Positions 12,090 through 22,345 are shown, counted from the stretch's first letter. The stretch is 27,500 nt of DNA from Chrysomallon squamiferum (GCA_012295275.1 CM022671.1:34611683-34639182); one strand, 5' to 3'. A program made the numbers and translations. The notes: a model not told the origin generated them from the letters alone.

Positions 12090-12640
12090 CTAACGTTTTC
12101 CACGCGTTTTTTTTTCTTCTTCTCCTTTTATTAAGAATGTTCGGCTCACGGCAAGAGCAAGCGAAAGACTGTGATAGAGGTCGATCGCTGTAACGAGATG
12201 AATAATTCAAACTGCGGTTTTTGGCGAGAGAATTCGGTTGAAGATAAACAAGAAAAAGTTTAAAAGCCGCACAAAAAAAAAAATGATTAATTTGAACGCG
12301 TTGGATAATAATCACGTTCTGCCGGTGGAGAGAGAACGTGTTCGTTCGTTGTAATCTTTCCTAATTTCGACTTGCGATGTCTTGTTAACTCTGGGTGCGT
12401 CTGCGGCGAGAGATAACTTTTTTCAGTCCGAAGACGTCAGGACGAAAGCGACGTGGCAAACAACGTATTTGCGATCGGCTGTGTGTTTGTTCTCTGTTCC
12501 AGGTCTGAAGGGAATTCTCGACTCTTCTCATGCTGACGACAACAAAAACGAGATGGTGCTCACGTTTTGCGAAATGCTCGTCTCAAACTCCGGATATTTT
12601 TGCGAGGATCGATAGCTCTTTTGAAGATTGCTTCGTGCTT
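12090..12640. promoter_or_regulatory. CpG-rich non-repetitive islet; possible exon or promoter
   Basis: By eye about 40 CpG dinucleotides fall within roughly 530 bp, far denser than the surrounding microsatellite DNA. On the + strand a pyrimidine tract ends in TTATTAAG at about 12134, and GTTCTCTGTTCCAG at about 12502 is a plausible acceptor; after it 37 codons (GLKGILDSSHADDNKNEMVL, ending at TAG about 12615) are open. No family is recognised. A CpG-rich promoter islet or a short terminal exon are both possible. Confidence 0.3.
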
Positions 12641-12654
12641 TAAACCGTTTGTCT

Positions 12655-12770
12655 AACGAGATGATTGGTGCGTGATTACACCACCGTGATCTAAGTCGTA
12701 TGCTCTAACCAGTGCCAGACCTAGGATCAAATCCACATTCCTGCTGTCCCTGAGGGTTTGTTTGGAATGC
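12655..12770 (-). mobile_element. tRNA-derived SINE relic (candidate)
   Basis: Read on the - strand, TGGCACTGGTTAGAGCATAC (about 12717-12698) is very close to the D-arm/A-box region of tRNAs and tRNA-derived SINEs, and is followed by CGACTTAGATCACGG, like the anticodon arm of such elements. The B-box-like part further on is degenerate. On the + strand of the same segment CCTAGGATCAAATCC (12720-12734) matches a B-box-like 11-mer found at three other sites in the window. No target-site duplication or tail is evident; the copy looks old. Confidence 0.38.
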
Positions 12771-13545
12771 TTAAGTTCATAGTATTCTTCCTTCACTCCA
12801 TTTTCTAACATACTGATACCAATACAATTATTTTTCTGCGACAAAAAATCCAAACTGTCCGATCATATGCACACAAAAGGTGCTTGAACTTTCAGTGATT
12901 GATTGACTAATAACAGATCGTTATTTCTTGCGTTGTGTAGCTAACAGTCATTCTAGCATTCTTCTGTACATAGAAATACCTTCGATACGTCTTTATTGTT
13001 GATGTTTTTACTTATATAATTATTCGTTACCATTACTATCAGTAATATTGTCATGAATTTTATTTTCATCGTTTTCATTATCATCAAAGCATTATCAGCA
13101 GCATCATTATGAAAATCAACATGATCATGATCGTTATCAAAATAATCATCAAAGAAAAAGGCTCAAAAACCTAAGCTCCTTTTGAATTGTAATTCCCAAA
13201 CAAATATCAAGATACATGATATTTCAAATAAGCACAGACATATACACATATGAATTAACGATCTAACTGGCAGAAGAGTTCCCATTCGAATTATGTCTGT
13301 TGCAGTGTTTGAACTTACGTCAATACATGGTAATCGAAAACCAAGTCTAATTTTCTTACTTTGATACAAAACTGGGGCTTCCATTGATCTAGGCTACACA
13401 AAACCAACTCTGATGTTTATGATACGAGATACTCTTTCATTCCTCTTCCTTACCCATGCTCTGTCTGTTTTCAAATAGTTATTAGAAAATCTATACATGT
13501 ATTCGTCTGCCACAGAACGAACGTACGTATATGTGTCTGACTGTA
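12771..13545. other. non-repetitive AT-rich stretch
   Basis: ATC/ATT-like triplets lie at 13020-13150. A - strand frame from 13384 (MEAPVLYQSKKIRLGFRLPC) is followed by a GTAAGTTC donor-like site near 13318 but has no family match, so I leave it uncalled. Confidence 0.55.
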
Positions 13546-13562
13546 GTAAGTATGTATGTGTT

Positions 13563-13619
<57 letters not shown>

Positions 13620-13860
13620 ATTTATGTATGTATGTATATATATATGTATGTATGTATATGTATGTGTATATATATGTATGTGTGTATGTATATATATATA
13701 TATATACACACACACACATACATACATACATACATATATATACACACACACACACATACATACATATATACATACATACACACTTATACACGTATAAGAA
13801 CACATAATTTATATATATATATTTATATATTTATTTATTTATTCGTATGGGTAAATAAAT
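13546..13860. repeat. TATG/TA/TG then TA/CA/CATA quasi-palindrome
   Basis: The left half is (TA)n, (TG)n and TATG units; around 13689-13706 (TA)n switches to (CA)n and CATA units. Left and right halves are therefore complementary, making an imperfect inverted repeat of about 125 bp per arm. Confidence 0.92.
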
Positions 13861-14077
13861 GTAAATGTGTGTTTTACATCTCAGTGTGTGTCTCTATCAG
13901 TAATCTTCTCGTTCATTTATTTTCATTCAATCAGCTATCTACCACTCAGACAGACTCTAATTTTCTATGTATAAATTGTAATGGTCAGATCTTTATCAAA
14001 TGACCACCAAGTGACCAGTCCAACTAACTAGAAAACGTATTGTTGCTGTGTGCTCTGTTCTCCCTTTCTGTGTACGA

Positions 14078-14078
<1 letters not shown>

Positions 14079-14108
<30 letters not shown>

Positions 14109-14440
14109 TGTATGTATGTATGTATGTACGTATCTACGTATGTATGTATGTATGTATGTATGTATGTATGTATGTATGTATGTATGTACGTATGTATGTA
14201 TGTATGTGTATGTATGTAAGTATGTATGTATGTATGCAAATACGAGTGTATGGGTGTTTTTTTGTATGTATGTTGTGCATGTATGTATGTATGTATGTAT
14301 CAGTGTATGTATTTACGTATGTATGTATGTGTATATGTGTGTATGCATATATTTTGTATGTGTGGTTGTGTGTGTGGTTGTGTAAAAGTGTATGTGTGTC
14401 TGTGTGTATGTTTGTATGTCTCTGTATGTATTTATAGTTT
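14079..14440. repeat. (TATG)n microsatellite with decayed right part
   Basis: Near-perfect TATG units at 14079-14236 with a few TACG and TAAG variants, then degenerate TATG/TGTG to about 14440. Open frames of Met-Tyr-Val-Cys type are artefacts of the repeat. Confidence 0.95.
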
Positions 14441-15030
14441 ACATATGTATGTACGTTTCCATGAGTATTTATTTATATTCATGTTTGCGCATGTACACAA
14501 CGCTACACAGATTTATATACGGATTAACCAGTGCTAACAGTCACATTCTTCCCCCATTGTCTCCCACTTTCTTGCTTTCTGTTAGACTGTCAACTTTCGC
14601 TCACTCTCTCATTTATTTCACTTCAGTCTTCTGTATCTGCGACACAGACGTTTTCCAATCTTCTGTGTGCAAATTGAAGACGGCAGTTCGTTACTAAACG
14701 ACGGTGAAGTGATGACGTCCTGCAATACGAGTGTCGAATCAATTAGGACTCTATCTCAGAAAAGAAAGTATTTTTTTTTTGTCCACATCATTATACAAGA
14801 GAAAACGCCTCGTTATCTGGATTTAAAAATCATTTTTAAAGACTTGCATCATGGTTTTGTGTGTTTGCTGGACAGTAATTACGTGTAGAAATTAGACGCT
14901 GTTGTGTATTAGATTTCGACTTTTAGCTAAAGTAGATGGATTAATGTACAGACAGATGTACGGTTTGAGATGGGGTTTTTTTTCTTCTTTTTTTTTCAAA
15001 TAGGTGTTAAGATGATGACGAGAAAAATGA
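14441..15030. other. non-repetitive stretch with small unassigned frames
   Basis: A CpG-containing patch at 14640-14760 holds a frame (MQIEDGSSLLNDGEVMTSCN) after CGACACAG, an acceptor-like site at about 14647. There is no donor or family match, so it is not called as a gene. Confidence 0.55.
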
Positions 15031-15188
15031 GTAGTTACAACAACAACAATAGTAATAACAACACAACAAAAATAATAGTAACGACAACAGCAGCAACAAC
15101 AACAACAACAATAACAATAACAATAATAGTAATATAGTAATACAAATAATTATAATAATTATATATTATAGTAGTAGTAGTAGTAGTA

Positions 15189-15221
<33 letters not shown>

Positions 15222-15470
15222 GTAATAATTATAACAACAACAATAATAACTGTAGTAGGAATATTTATTATAGTTAGTTGAAATAATATTGTTGCTACTG
15301 CTGTTGTCGTTACAGAGAAGTACTAGTATTATTACTGTATTTGTTGTAGCATCAGGATAGTCACGATGATGATGATGGTGATCGCGAAGATAGAGATCAT
15401 GCTGACACTGATGTTGATGACGCTGACACCAATGACGATGATGAAGATGATGACTATAATAACTATTGAT
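15031..15470. repeat. AAC/AAT/TAG and GAT triplet arrays
   Basis: AAC and AAT triplets at 15037-15130, (TAG)n then (AAT)n at about 15171-15222, degenerate to 15350, then GAT-rich units at 15361-15455. Confidence 0.9.
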
Positions 15471-15734
15471 TGGCAAACAGAGGATTAGCTTAAAACATCT
15501 AATGGAATGTGTGTTGTGTAACTCTAAGCTTAATTAACTTGTTTGTTTGCAACAGCGAAAATACAAGAATAAAAAATATTACATTAATATATTTTTCTTT
15601 TAGTTCCTTTTTACTTTACATAAAACATGATTTAAGAAGAAAATGAAACAGACAAAGAAAGAAAGAGTAATAAAAATAACATATAAGTTGCTTTTTGTTT
15701 GTGATTTTTTTTCCCCGCCTGGCTTTCTTATTTT

Positions 15735-16190
15735 ACTTTCTTCTTCTTCTTCTTCTTCTTATTATTATTATTATTATTATTTTTATTTTTATTTTTATTT
15801 TTATTTTTTATCTACTTATTTATCTATTTACTTATTTATTTACATATTTTTGTTTATTATTTTATTTTATTATTATTTTTTTAATTTATTATTATTTTTT
15901 AATTTGTTTATTTTATTTTATTTTATAATATTTATTTATTTATTTATTTTTTATTTAAGATTTTTTTTTATTGTATTATTCTTTTTAATTTTTTTTTTAT
16001 TATTTATTTATTTATCTTTTTTAAATTTTTTATCATTATTATTCTTTTTTTCTATTAAATTATTCTATTTATTTTTATTTATTGTTTTATTTTATTGTAT
16101 TATTCTTTTTTTAATTTATTTTTTTATTATTATTTATTTATTTATCTTTTTAAAATACTTTATCATTATTATTCTTTTTTATTCTTAATA
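15735..16190. repeat. CTT/ATT and TTTA-type T-rich tract
   Basis: (CTT)n and (ATT)n at 15739-15781 are followed by about 400 bp made almost only of T and A in TTTA, TTTTA and ATTTTT units. A similar block of about 90 bp (around 15995-16060 and 16115-16180) appears twice, so part of the tract was duplicated. Confidence 0.9.
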
Positions 16191-16199
16191 AATTCTTCT

Positions 16200-16604
16200 A
16201 TTAACGCTCTTGTTCCCACACCTGTCACTCTCACACTGCTACCGAGACGTGAACACAACCAACATGGACACAAACCTCCACCCACCACTCCTGACAAGAA
16301 TGCTTCAACGATAGTTTACCAAGACCCACAGAAGATAACTCAATGTCTAATTTACCAAGTGCAACGGACAATCTCTCAGCTCTTCTGGAGACGCGAAAGC
16401 TTCACTGAAAGCTTCACTGAAAGCCAGTCCAAGAAAACGAGGGCAGGGAACTGCAAAAGAAGCGCACCGAAGCACCACAAGGATTTCCTGCCGTCAAAGG
16501 CGCGGCTGTCGATGCAGATAAATAAATGGTATATTGGTCAGTCGAGTGGGGAACGAATCAGTGAAATTCTGACTGGATGTCTGACCGTGGAGTTTTCAAG
16601 TTGA
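16200..16604 (+). other. unassigned open stretch, possible exon
   Basis: After a 450-bp T-rich tract the composition changes abruptly to balanced, and one + frame stays open for about 135 codons to TGA at 16602-16604, while the other two + frames stop quickly. The product (for example PTPVTLTLLPRREHNQHGHK, then a doubled SFTE segment from a 12-bp duplication near 16399-16422, then KHHKDFLPSKARL) matches no family I know. There is no clear acceptor or good start, so it may be a UTR, a terminal exon or chance. Confidence 0.22.
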
Positions 16605-16619
16605 GGATTTGTTATTGAA

Positions 16620-16745
16620 ATAGTTTCAGTTCCAAGAGAAAGCGGGAACGTTTTACAGGCGATCGAGGTGGACACGTGGTGTGTACAAGTGACGTCAGAG
16701 TGTTAGAGTGTTAAGGAAATGGACTTAAGTGACGGTGCTGCCAAC
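16620..16745. promoter_or_regulatory. CRE-like palindrome in CpG-containing sequence
   Basis: TGACGTCA occurs at about 16691-16698 just right of the open stretch that ends at 16604, in sequence with several CpGs. A second identical palindrome lies 1.1 kb to the right. Regulatory use is inference. Confidence 0.18.
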
Positions 16746-17165
16746 ACTCATTTTGTTTCGTTGTATTCGTTAGAAATGTCTTTTAATTTCTTATCAATGT
16801 AGATGGTGATGACGCATGAATTTTCTGATCTAAAGGAATCATCGTTTAGTCTGATTTTTATTAATTTTTTTTTTTTTTTTAAAAGATGACATTTTTTTTC
16901 TTTTACTACCTTTCCTGAAAATAACTGAAAAGTCGAGATGTTTCTTAATTAAGAGGTGAAACGTTTTGTTACTTCATTAATACTTTTCATGTTATTATTA
17001 TTATCATTATCATCATTATCATATTCATCATAATTATTATCGATCATTATCGTCATTATCATTATCATCACCATCATCGTAATTCATCATCATCATCATT
17101 ATCATCATCATTATCCTTATCATCATTATTATTATCATCATCGTCATCATCATCATAGTTTTTTC
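16746..17165. repeat. T-run and ATC/ATT triplet array
   Basis: A T-rich run at 16863-16882, then degenerate ATT/ATC units at 16991-17157. The sequence between is ordinary AT-rich DNA. Confidence 0.88.
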
Positions 17166-17567
17166 ACTAGTTTCTAGTGTAACTGTCTATATTGGACGGG
17201 TTGTAGGAACAACCCAGTTCAGCTTTCTCTTTATGTCTGTGAAAAGAATCCTTGCTACTCACAGATGGTTAACTGGTTTCCTAAGATTACTAGTGAAAAA
17301 CCACCGTTGTAACTAGTGGCAATAATCTGACCAGTATGTCAAGGCTTCAGAAAATAAATAACAGGAAATAGGAACGTCAGCGAGTGAAATAAATTCAGTA
17401 AAGTTAAATAATGTTTAAAAAAAAAATTAAAAAGAAAGAATTAAATTAAAATCTAGAAGTGCTTCACAATTTCCTTTGATTTATAATTTTAGAAAATATA
17501 AAAATAAAAATAAGATGATATTGAAAAAAAAAAAAATTCCAAACAAAATATCAAGGAAATCGCTTTC

Positions 17568-17603
<36 letters not shown>

Positions 17604-17680
17604 TATTTGAATTCCAAGACTGTTACTTATTTGAGAAAAAAAAAAAGAAAAGATATCTTTTGTTTGGAAGTGCACAGTTC
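17166..17680. other. AT-rich stretch with long A runs
   Basis: ACTAGT(T) and its complement recur at 17165-17180 and 17288-17320. A runs lie at 17524-17536, 17571-17600 and 17636-17646. No coding frame is supported. Confidence 0.65.
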
Positions 17681-17960
17681 GAAAACGGAAGTTTCCGAAT
17701 TTATTTTCCATCAGAAACCGATACGTCATCGTCTGAAGAAAACATCACGACGACTCTGAAACACGGCTCCGCTGACGTCAGTTTTTGTCTGTCGTTGAAA
17801 AATCACCTACTTCATAATGACTGAATTCAGTTTTCGCCAATTGATTGGAATGTAACACACCAGCACACTTTGTACTCGACTCTTTTCCGTGGAATTCATT
17901 CACGTGACGACGCAGTCTGAGTTGAGCAATAAAGTGTTGAAATTAGCTACGACTTTTTGC
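17680..17960. promoter_or_regulatory. CpG-rich islet with CRE and E-box motifs
   Basis: This non-repetitive stretch contains the palindromic cAMP-response element TGACGTCA near 17774 and CACGTGACG near 17901, plus many other CpGs, between an A-rich tract on the left and T-rich DNA on the right. No long open frame is attached. It resembles a promoter, but binding is inferred only. Confidence 0.22.
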
Positions 17961-18560
17961 TCTTTCTTTCATTTTTTTTATTTTTTCCTCTTTTCTTTTC
18001 GTAGAATGTTTATCAGAAAAGAGAAATGTAAACAAAAAGGTTTCATTTTTTTTATTTTTTATTTTTTTTTTTTAAGATGATTTGTTGATGTGATAAACAA
18101 GCTTCATGAGTATAGTTTATTTATTTGTTTTTTAATTCTATTTAATTTATTTATGTTATATTATATTATTTATTTATTTTATCAATATTTGTATTTTATT
18201 TATTTTTATTCATTCATCCATTTATTTATTTATTGCTTTATTGATTTGATTTGTTTTGATTTTTTTAATATGAATTTTCTTTTATTTTTGGTTTGCTTTC
18301 ATCATTATTTTTTTGTTGTTGTTGTTTTTAATTTTTTTAATTTTTAGTTTATCTTTATTTATTTGATTTATATTTTATATGAAAATTGTTTATATTTTTT
18401 ATTTAATTTAATTTAATCTAATTTTAAATATAATTTCAATTTCGACTTTAATTTTAATTTAATTTCTTTTTTAATCTTAACTCAGCTTCAACTTCATTAT
18501 ATTTTATTTTATTTTATTTTATTTTATTTTATTTTATTTTATTTCATTTTGTCTTTTCTT
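17961..18560. repeat. T-rich TTTA/TTTTA tract
   Basis: Six hundred bases of T-rich sequence containing ATTT units and a nearly perfect (ATTTT)n at about 18498-18545. All long + frames here are Phe/Leu/Tyr-rich translations of the tract. Confidence 0.88.
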
Positions 18561-18775
18561 CTTGTCTGATCTTGTCTTGTTTTGTTTTATCCTATTTTAT
18601 TCTATTTCAGTTCTTTATTCTTTGTTGCCATGTGTTTTTGCTGTCATTTACTTTTTTTATCTTGCTCCTTTATTTCTTTCTTGTATTCATAAAACCTCGT
18701 TGGAAAACAAAAAGTACATTAATAGCCTTCTGCTAAAATTATCCAGACGTTACTTTCAAAATTAATTACCATACA

Positions 18776-18985
18776 CGTTGCGCCAGATATTTGTGTCCAT
18801 GCTATATATAGCTTACTTATCAGCAGCAGATGTCTAATAAATAATAACATCATTTTCTATCATCGCTGATAAAATGCCTGAAGAAGAGCAGAAAATGGTC
18901 TCCTGTGTCAACAAAATGTTCCATTCACAAACACGAAACAACGAGATGATGTATGAAAGATTTCCTTAGGTCACTGACTGCTACA
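18776..18985 (+). mobile_element. possible retroelement 3'-flank relic with 31-codon ORF
   Basis: TGCCTGAAGAAGAGCAGAAA followed by ATGGTCTCC resembles the CTGAAGAAG...GGTCTC stretches common downstream of GIY-YIG-type (Penelope-like) and related retroelements in invertebrates. A 31-codon frame (MPEEEQKMVSCVNKMF...) starts at 18874 and stops at 18969; it is probably incidental. TATATATAG lies about 70 bp upstream. The likeness is from memory of such elements and is weak. Confidence 0.2.
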
Positions 18986-19027
18986 ATACCTTTTAGAATG
19001 TTACAGTTTATTGTGTGTTAATAAGAT

Positions 19028-19031
<4 letters not shown>

Positions 19032-19124
<93 letters not shown>

Positions 19125-19447
19125 TTCAGAGAGACAGAGTGAGAGAGAGAGAGTGAGACAGAGATACAAAGAGAGAGATATATACAGAGATACAGAGAAA
19201 GACAGACAGACAGATAGAGTGAAAGAGACAGACAGAGAGAAACAGAGAGAAAGTGAGACAGAGATAGAGAGAGTCAGAGAGAGAGACAAAGACAGACATA
19301 GTGAGACAGAGAGAAACAGGCAGACATAGAGAGTGTGAAAGAGATAGAGATACACCGAGAGAGAGAAAGAGAGACAGACAGAGAGAGAGAAAGTGAAAGA
19401 GACAGAGAGATACACAGAGAAAAAGATGCAGAGTGAAAGAGACAGAT

Positions 19448-19486
<39 letters not shown>

Positions 19487-19490
19487 CGTT
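19032..19490. repeat. (GA)n array with long decayed arm
   Basis: About 44 perfect GA units (19032-19121) continue as about 350 bp of GAGA/GACA/GAAA mixture and end in a second perfect (GA)n near 19454-19484. The - strand Ser-Leu frame is an artefact. Confidence 0.95.
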
Positions 19491-19559
19491 GATATATTGA
19501 CAGATACCGAAAGACACAGACAGACTCGATCAAAGAGTGAATATATTGTTTTTATAACT

Positions 19560-19735
19560 TTACGTACGTACATGTAATTATTGATACATACAAACATACA
19601 CTCATACATATATGCATACATACACACATAAAAAAAAAGTCAAATATACATACACATACATATCTACATATACTTACACTTATACAAACAAAGACATAGT
19701 ATTATACACACATACATACACCTTCACACACTCAA
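19560..19735. repeat. degenerate CATA repeat
   Basis: CATA/CACA units interrupted by other sequence throughout, typical of an old tetranucleotide locus. Confidence 0.8.
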
Positions 19736-20394
19736 CTGTTGCGTCTTTTCATAGACTAAAACATAAAACATTTCTACATTTATAAAATAAATATTAAACG
19801 AGTACATGTTAATCACAATGGACGCAACATCTCACCCATCACTTTGTGTATTAGCTACGGTGTATTACATTAGTTTTACGCCGCAATAAAATCAGACATT
19901 CAGGTTTATCTTTTTTCACCTGGCTAGGAAGTAGACTATGCATTTTTAGTATACTTTTGTTATCTGTTATCTGAAGAACTGCAACATTTTTACAATGAGC
20001 CAAAACAATTAAAAAAATTTAAAAAAAAAAAAAAAATGGTATGATTTATAGATTAAAAGTAAACTACGACTGAATGTGTGAAAGTACTTGGAGAAAGAGA
20101 AAGGATGAATGAATGAATGAAAGATTGTGTTGCTGAGAAGAATGATCATCAGATGAAAAAACACACCAACCTGTTTTTATCAGGGTTAATTATTTTTGTT
20201 TGGCACGGTATACATAATTTAAAAAAAAATAAGTAAAAACATTTGTAACAGGAAAAGTGCGAAATGTATGTACGTGTGTTTCTGTGTATGTGTGTATGTG
20301 TGTGTATATATGTCTGTGTGCGTGCGTGTGTTTATATATATGAATAGCATCATATTATTAGACGGTTGATCCTGGGAACCATCACTATGACATC
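19736..20394. other. AT-rich stretch without a clear exon
   Basis: This is where the next exon of the - strand gene could lie, but I see no convincing acceptor and open frame. It has an A run at about 20020-20035 and TG-rich repeats at 20267-20335. Confidence 0.5.
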
Positions 20395-20480
20395 AACAAT
20401 ACCAACAACATCATCAACAACAACAACATCAACAATAGCAACAACAACATAACAATAACAACAATAACAACAGATAAATA
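20395..20480. repeat. AAC/ATC triplet microsatellite in the - strand intron
   Basis: AAC and ATC units begin within 10 bp of the donor of the - strand exon. Confidence 0.9.
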
Positions 20481-20488
20481 AAACTTAC

Positions 20489-20939
20489 TGTTGATGACTG
20501 TATTCTTGCAATACGAAACTTTTCTGGTTTCTGTCTCTCCTAGTTTTTCCGCTCGGACAGTCTCGCTGTCTGGGAAGGTGAAGACAAAAGGAGCTCCGCT
20601 CTTCCAGTTCACTTCGGACAGTTTCATAACTTCGGCCTTCCTTTCGTCCTTAGCACCATCGCTCATCGAACCCCGTTTGCTTCTCGCAATAATCTGGGTT
20701 CGGCGGGTCCCGTCGCCGATTTCCTTAATGACCGCTAATCTAGGAGGTCTGTTCGTGACGTAGAACACGGGTTCGGGAACCGTTACCTTCGCCGAACTCG
20801 TAGAGGCATAGCCGGATTTCCCTAGCGATCGTCTGCGAATGTTTTGAATGACTTTGTCCAGAGAAAGGTTCTTTTTGGCGAGGGCGATGTCGCCCCACGA
20901 ACTGTTCTCAAATCCGTGCTTCCAGCGCCAGTCCGCCAT
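20489..20939 (-). CDS. first coding exon of an unrecognised basic protein
   Basis: Reading leftward from ATG at 20939-20937 (purine at -3, G at +4), 150 codons plus one base are open, beginning MADWRWKHGFENSSWGD and ending at a GTAAGT donor (20488-20483) after ...KNTVIN (phase 1). In the same frame an upstream TAA lies at 21017-21015 with no ATG between, so this start is well supported. The protein is rich in Lys, Arg and Ser (QNIRRRSLGKSGY, IARSKRGSMSDGAKDER, AEKLGETETRK), has one Cys and no signal peptide or membrane segment, so it is probably intracellular. The exon is clearly GC- and CpG-richer than its flanks, and the intron beyond it is immediately AAC/ATC microsatellite. I recognise no domain. 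Downstream exons should lie at lower coordinates but I could not identify them. Confidence 0.68.
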
Positions 20940-21100
20940 TCTCGCTTTCTCAATGCTGACTTCTTCTGCTCGTCTGCCGTTTTCAACGCCGATAACCACC
21001 GATCGTTTTTGGCGTTACGCGCGCGCTTGGCGGACACTGATTGTCTTGTTTGCTAATAGCGAAGATGCTCTGTTTAAAAGCGTGCGGGGGATTTTCCTCG
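20940..21100 (-). promoter_or_regulatory. putative 5' UTR and CpG-rich leader of the - strand gene
   Basis: The stretch upstream of the ATG stays CpG-rich (GTTACGCGCGCGCTTGGCGG near 21014-21033) and carries an in-frame stop at 21017-21015. It lies between the ATG and a TATAAA further upstream, as a 5' UTR of about 150 nt would. The transcription start is inferred from TATA spacing. Confidence 0.4.
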
Positions 21101-21123
21101 TGATGCTGTTGAAACATGCAGGG

Positions 21124-21129
21124 TTTATA
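21124..21129 (-). promoter_or_regulatory. candidate TATA box for the - strand gene
   Basis: The - strand reads CATTATAAACCC here, about 185 bp upstream of the ATG at 20939, inside non-repetitive sequence next to the CpG-rich leader. In an AT-rich genome such a hexamer is common, so only its position supports it. Confidence 0.3.
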
Positions 21130-21258
21130 ATGCGTTACTCGCCGCCTGCTTTGTTAATGTGTGTGGCAAAACCAAATTTTTTTTTTTACGACGTGAGATA
21201 ATGGCGTGTGTAACTTGTAGTGATTAGTAATGAGATTGGGCTTGTTTATTCTAGAAAT

Positions 21259-21286
21259 GTTTTTTTTTTTTTTTTTTTTTTTTACA
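21259..21286. repeat. T-homopolymer of about 25
   Basis: Uninterrupted T run about 130 bp upstream of the TATAAA of the - strand gene. Confidence 0.95.
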
Positions 21287-21343
21287 AAACAGACGTAAGA
21301 AATTAGCCTGCGTGAAGATGAGAAAGATGAAAAAGAAAAGACA

Positions 21344-21375
21344 AATATAGATAGATAGATAGATAGATCGATAGA

Positions 21376-21407
<32 letters not shown>

Positions 21408-21440
21408 TAGACAGGCAGATAGACAGACGGACAGACAGAA
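21344..21440. repeat. (GATA)n-(GACA)n microsatellite
   Basis: About 12 GATA units with one GATC variant pass into GACA units. A second smaller GATA/GACA locus lies at about 21804-21867. Confidence 0.95.
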
Positions 21441-22295
21441 AGAGAAAACCAATAAACACGAAATGAGAAACGATTACAGAGTTTCATTTACTACCTTTTC
21501 TTTTTCTCTCATTTTCTTCTTCATTTTTTTCCCCAATTAAAACTACAACTGATTAGCATTACGTGCACAGCTAAGTTCTGTTGCCCAGTTTACATCACAA
21601 AGTGGATGTTTGTAAACACTTTAGCTAATGACAAAACAACTCCAGAGGGCTTCTAACCAATTTGAATGTAAAAGTTAATTGAGTGCATCTTACATGTAGT
21701 TATTATAAAGCAGGAAACAAGATACTGGTTAACTGAATAGGACCTTATACTGGTAATAAAAATATTTTTAAAAATCGTATCACCACATAATGCAAATATT
21801 CATATATAGATAGATAGATACATATACAGATAGACAGACACACAAACAGACAGACAGACATACAGACAACAGACTGAAACATATGATATTATGACTCCAT
21901 TCCATGAGCTAATATTATCGACTAACAGTAGTAAGGTTGTTTTTATCTCGTTATTTCCTAGACGAACGCTCTGAACAATGAGCCAATGTAATTCCTATGT
22001 GATACTGAAAAGAAATAAATTTCCCTTTCTGTGTTTACCGAACACTCCTGTCTGAGTTGAAAACACACTGTGATCCAGAGGTTTATATTGGTTTTCAGTC
22101 CGTCACTAGACCGAGGTAATTTTCACAGCATAGACCAGTTTGTTACACGTCAAAATGTAATTAGGTTTGTTTCTGTGTTTGATCGCTCGTTTGTTTGTTT
22201 TATTGTCTTGTTCCTGTTGATTCGCTGTTTATCTTTCAGTTTGTTTTTCAAATTAGTTTATTTATTTTGATTATTTTGTTTCTTTTTTTTTGTTT
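21441..22295. other. intergenic stretch between the divergent genes, left part
   Basis: Mostly non-repetitive AT-rich DNA with the small GATA/GACA locus at 21804-21867. A T-rich zone begins after 22170. No exon is supported. Confidence 0.6.
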
Positions 22296-22299
22296 GTTT

Positions 22300-22300
22300 G

Positions 22301-22345
<45 letters not shown>

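Noticed and set aside
13163-13384. 73-codon - strand frame with GTAAGTTC at about 13318
   Set aside because: A donor alone is not enough; no acceptor of quality and no recognisable family.
19008-19627. Ser-Leu-rich - strand frames, and similar ones at 24489-24881
   Set aside because: Translations of GA/TC microsatellites; at 24489 only the first 21 codons before the GTAAG donor are real.
20491-21201. + strand frames over the 20.5-21.1 kb islet
   Set aside because: They are shadows of the - strand exon, which has the ATG context and donor; the + frames have neither.
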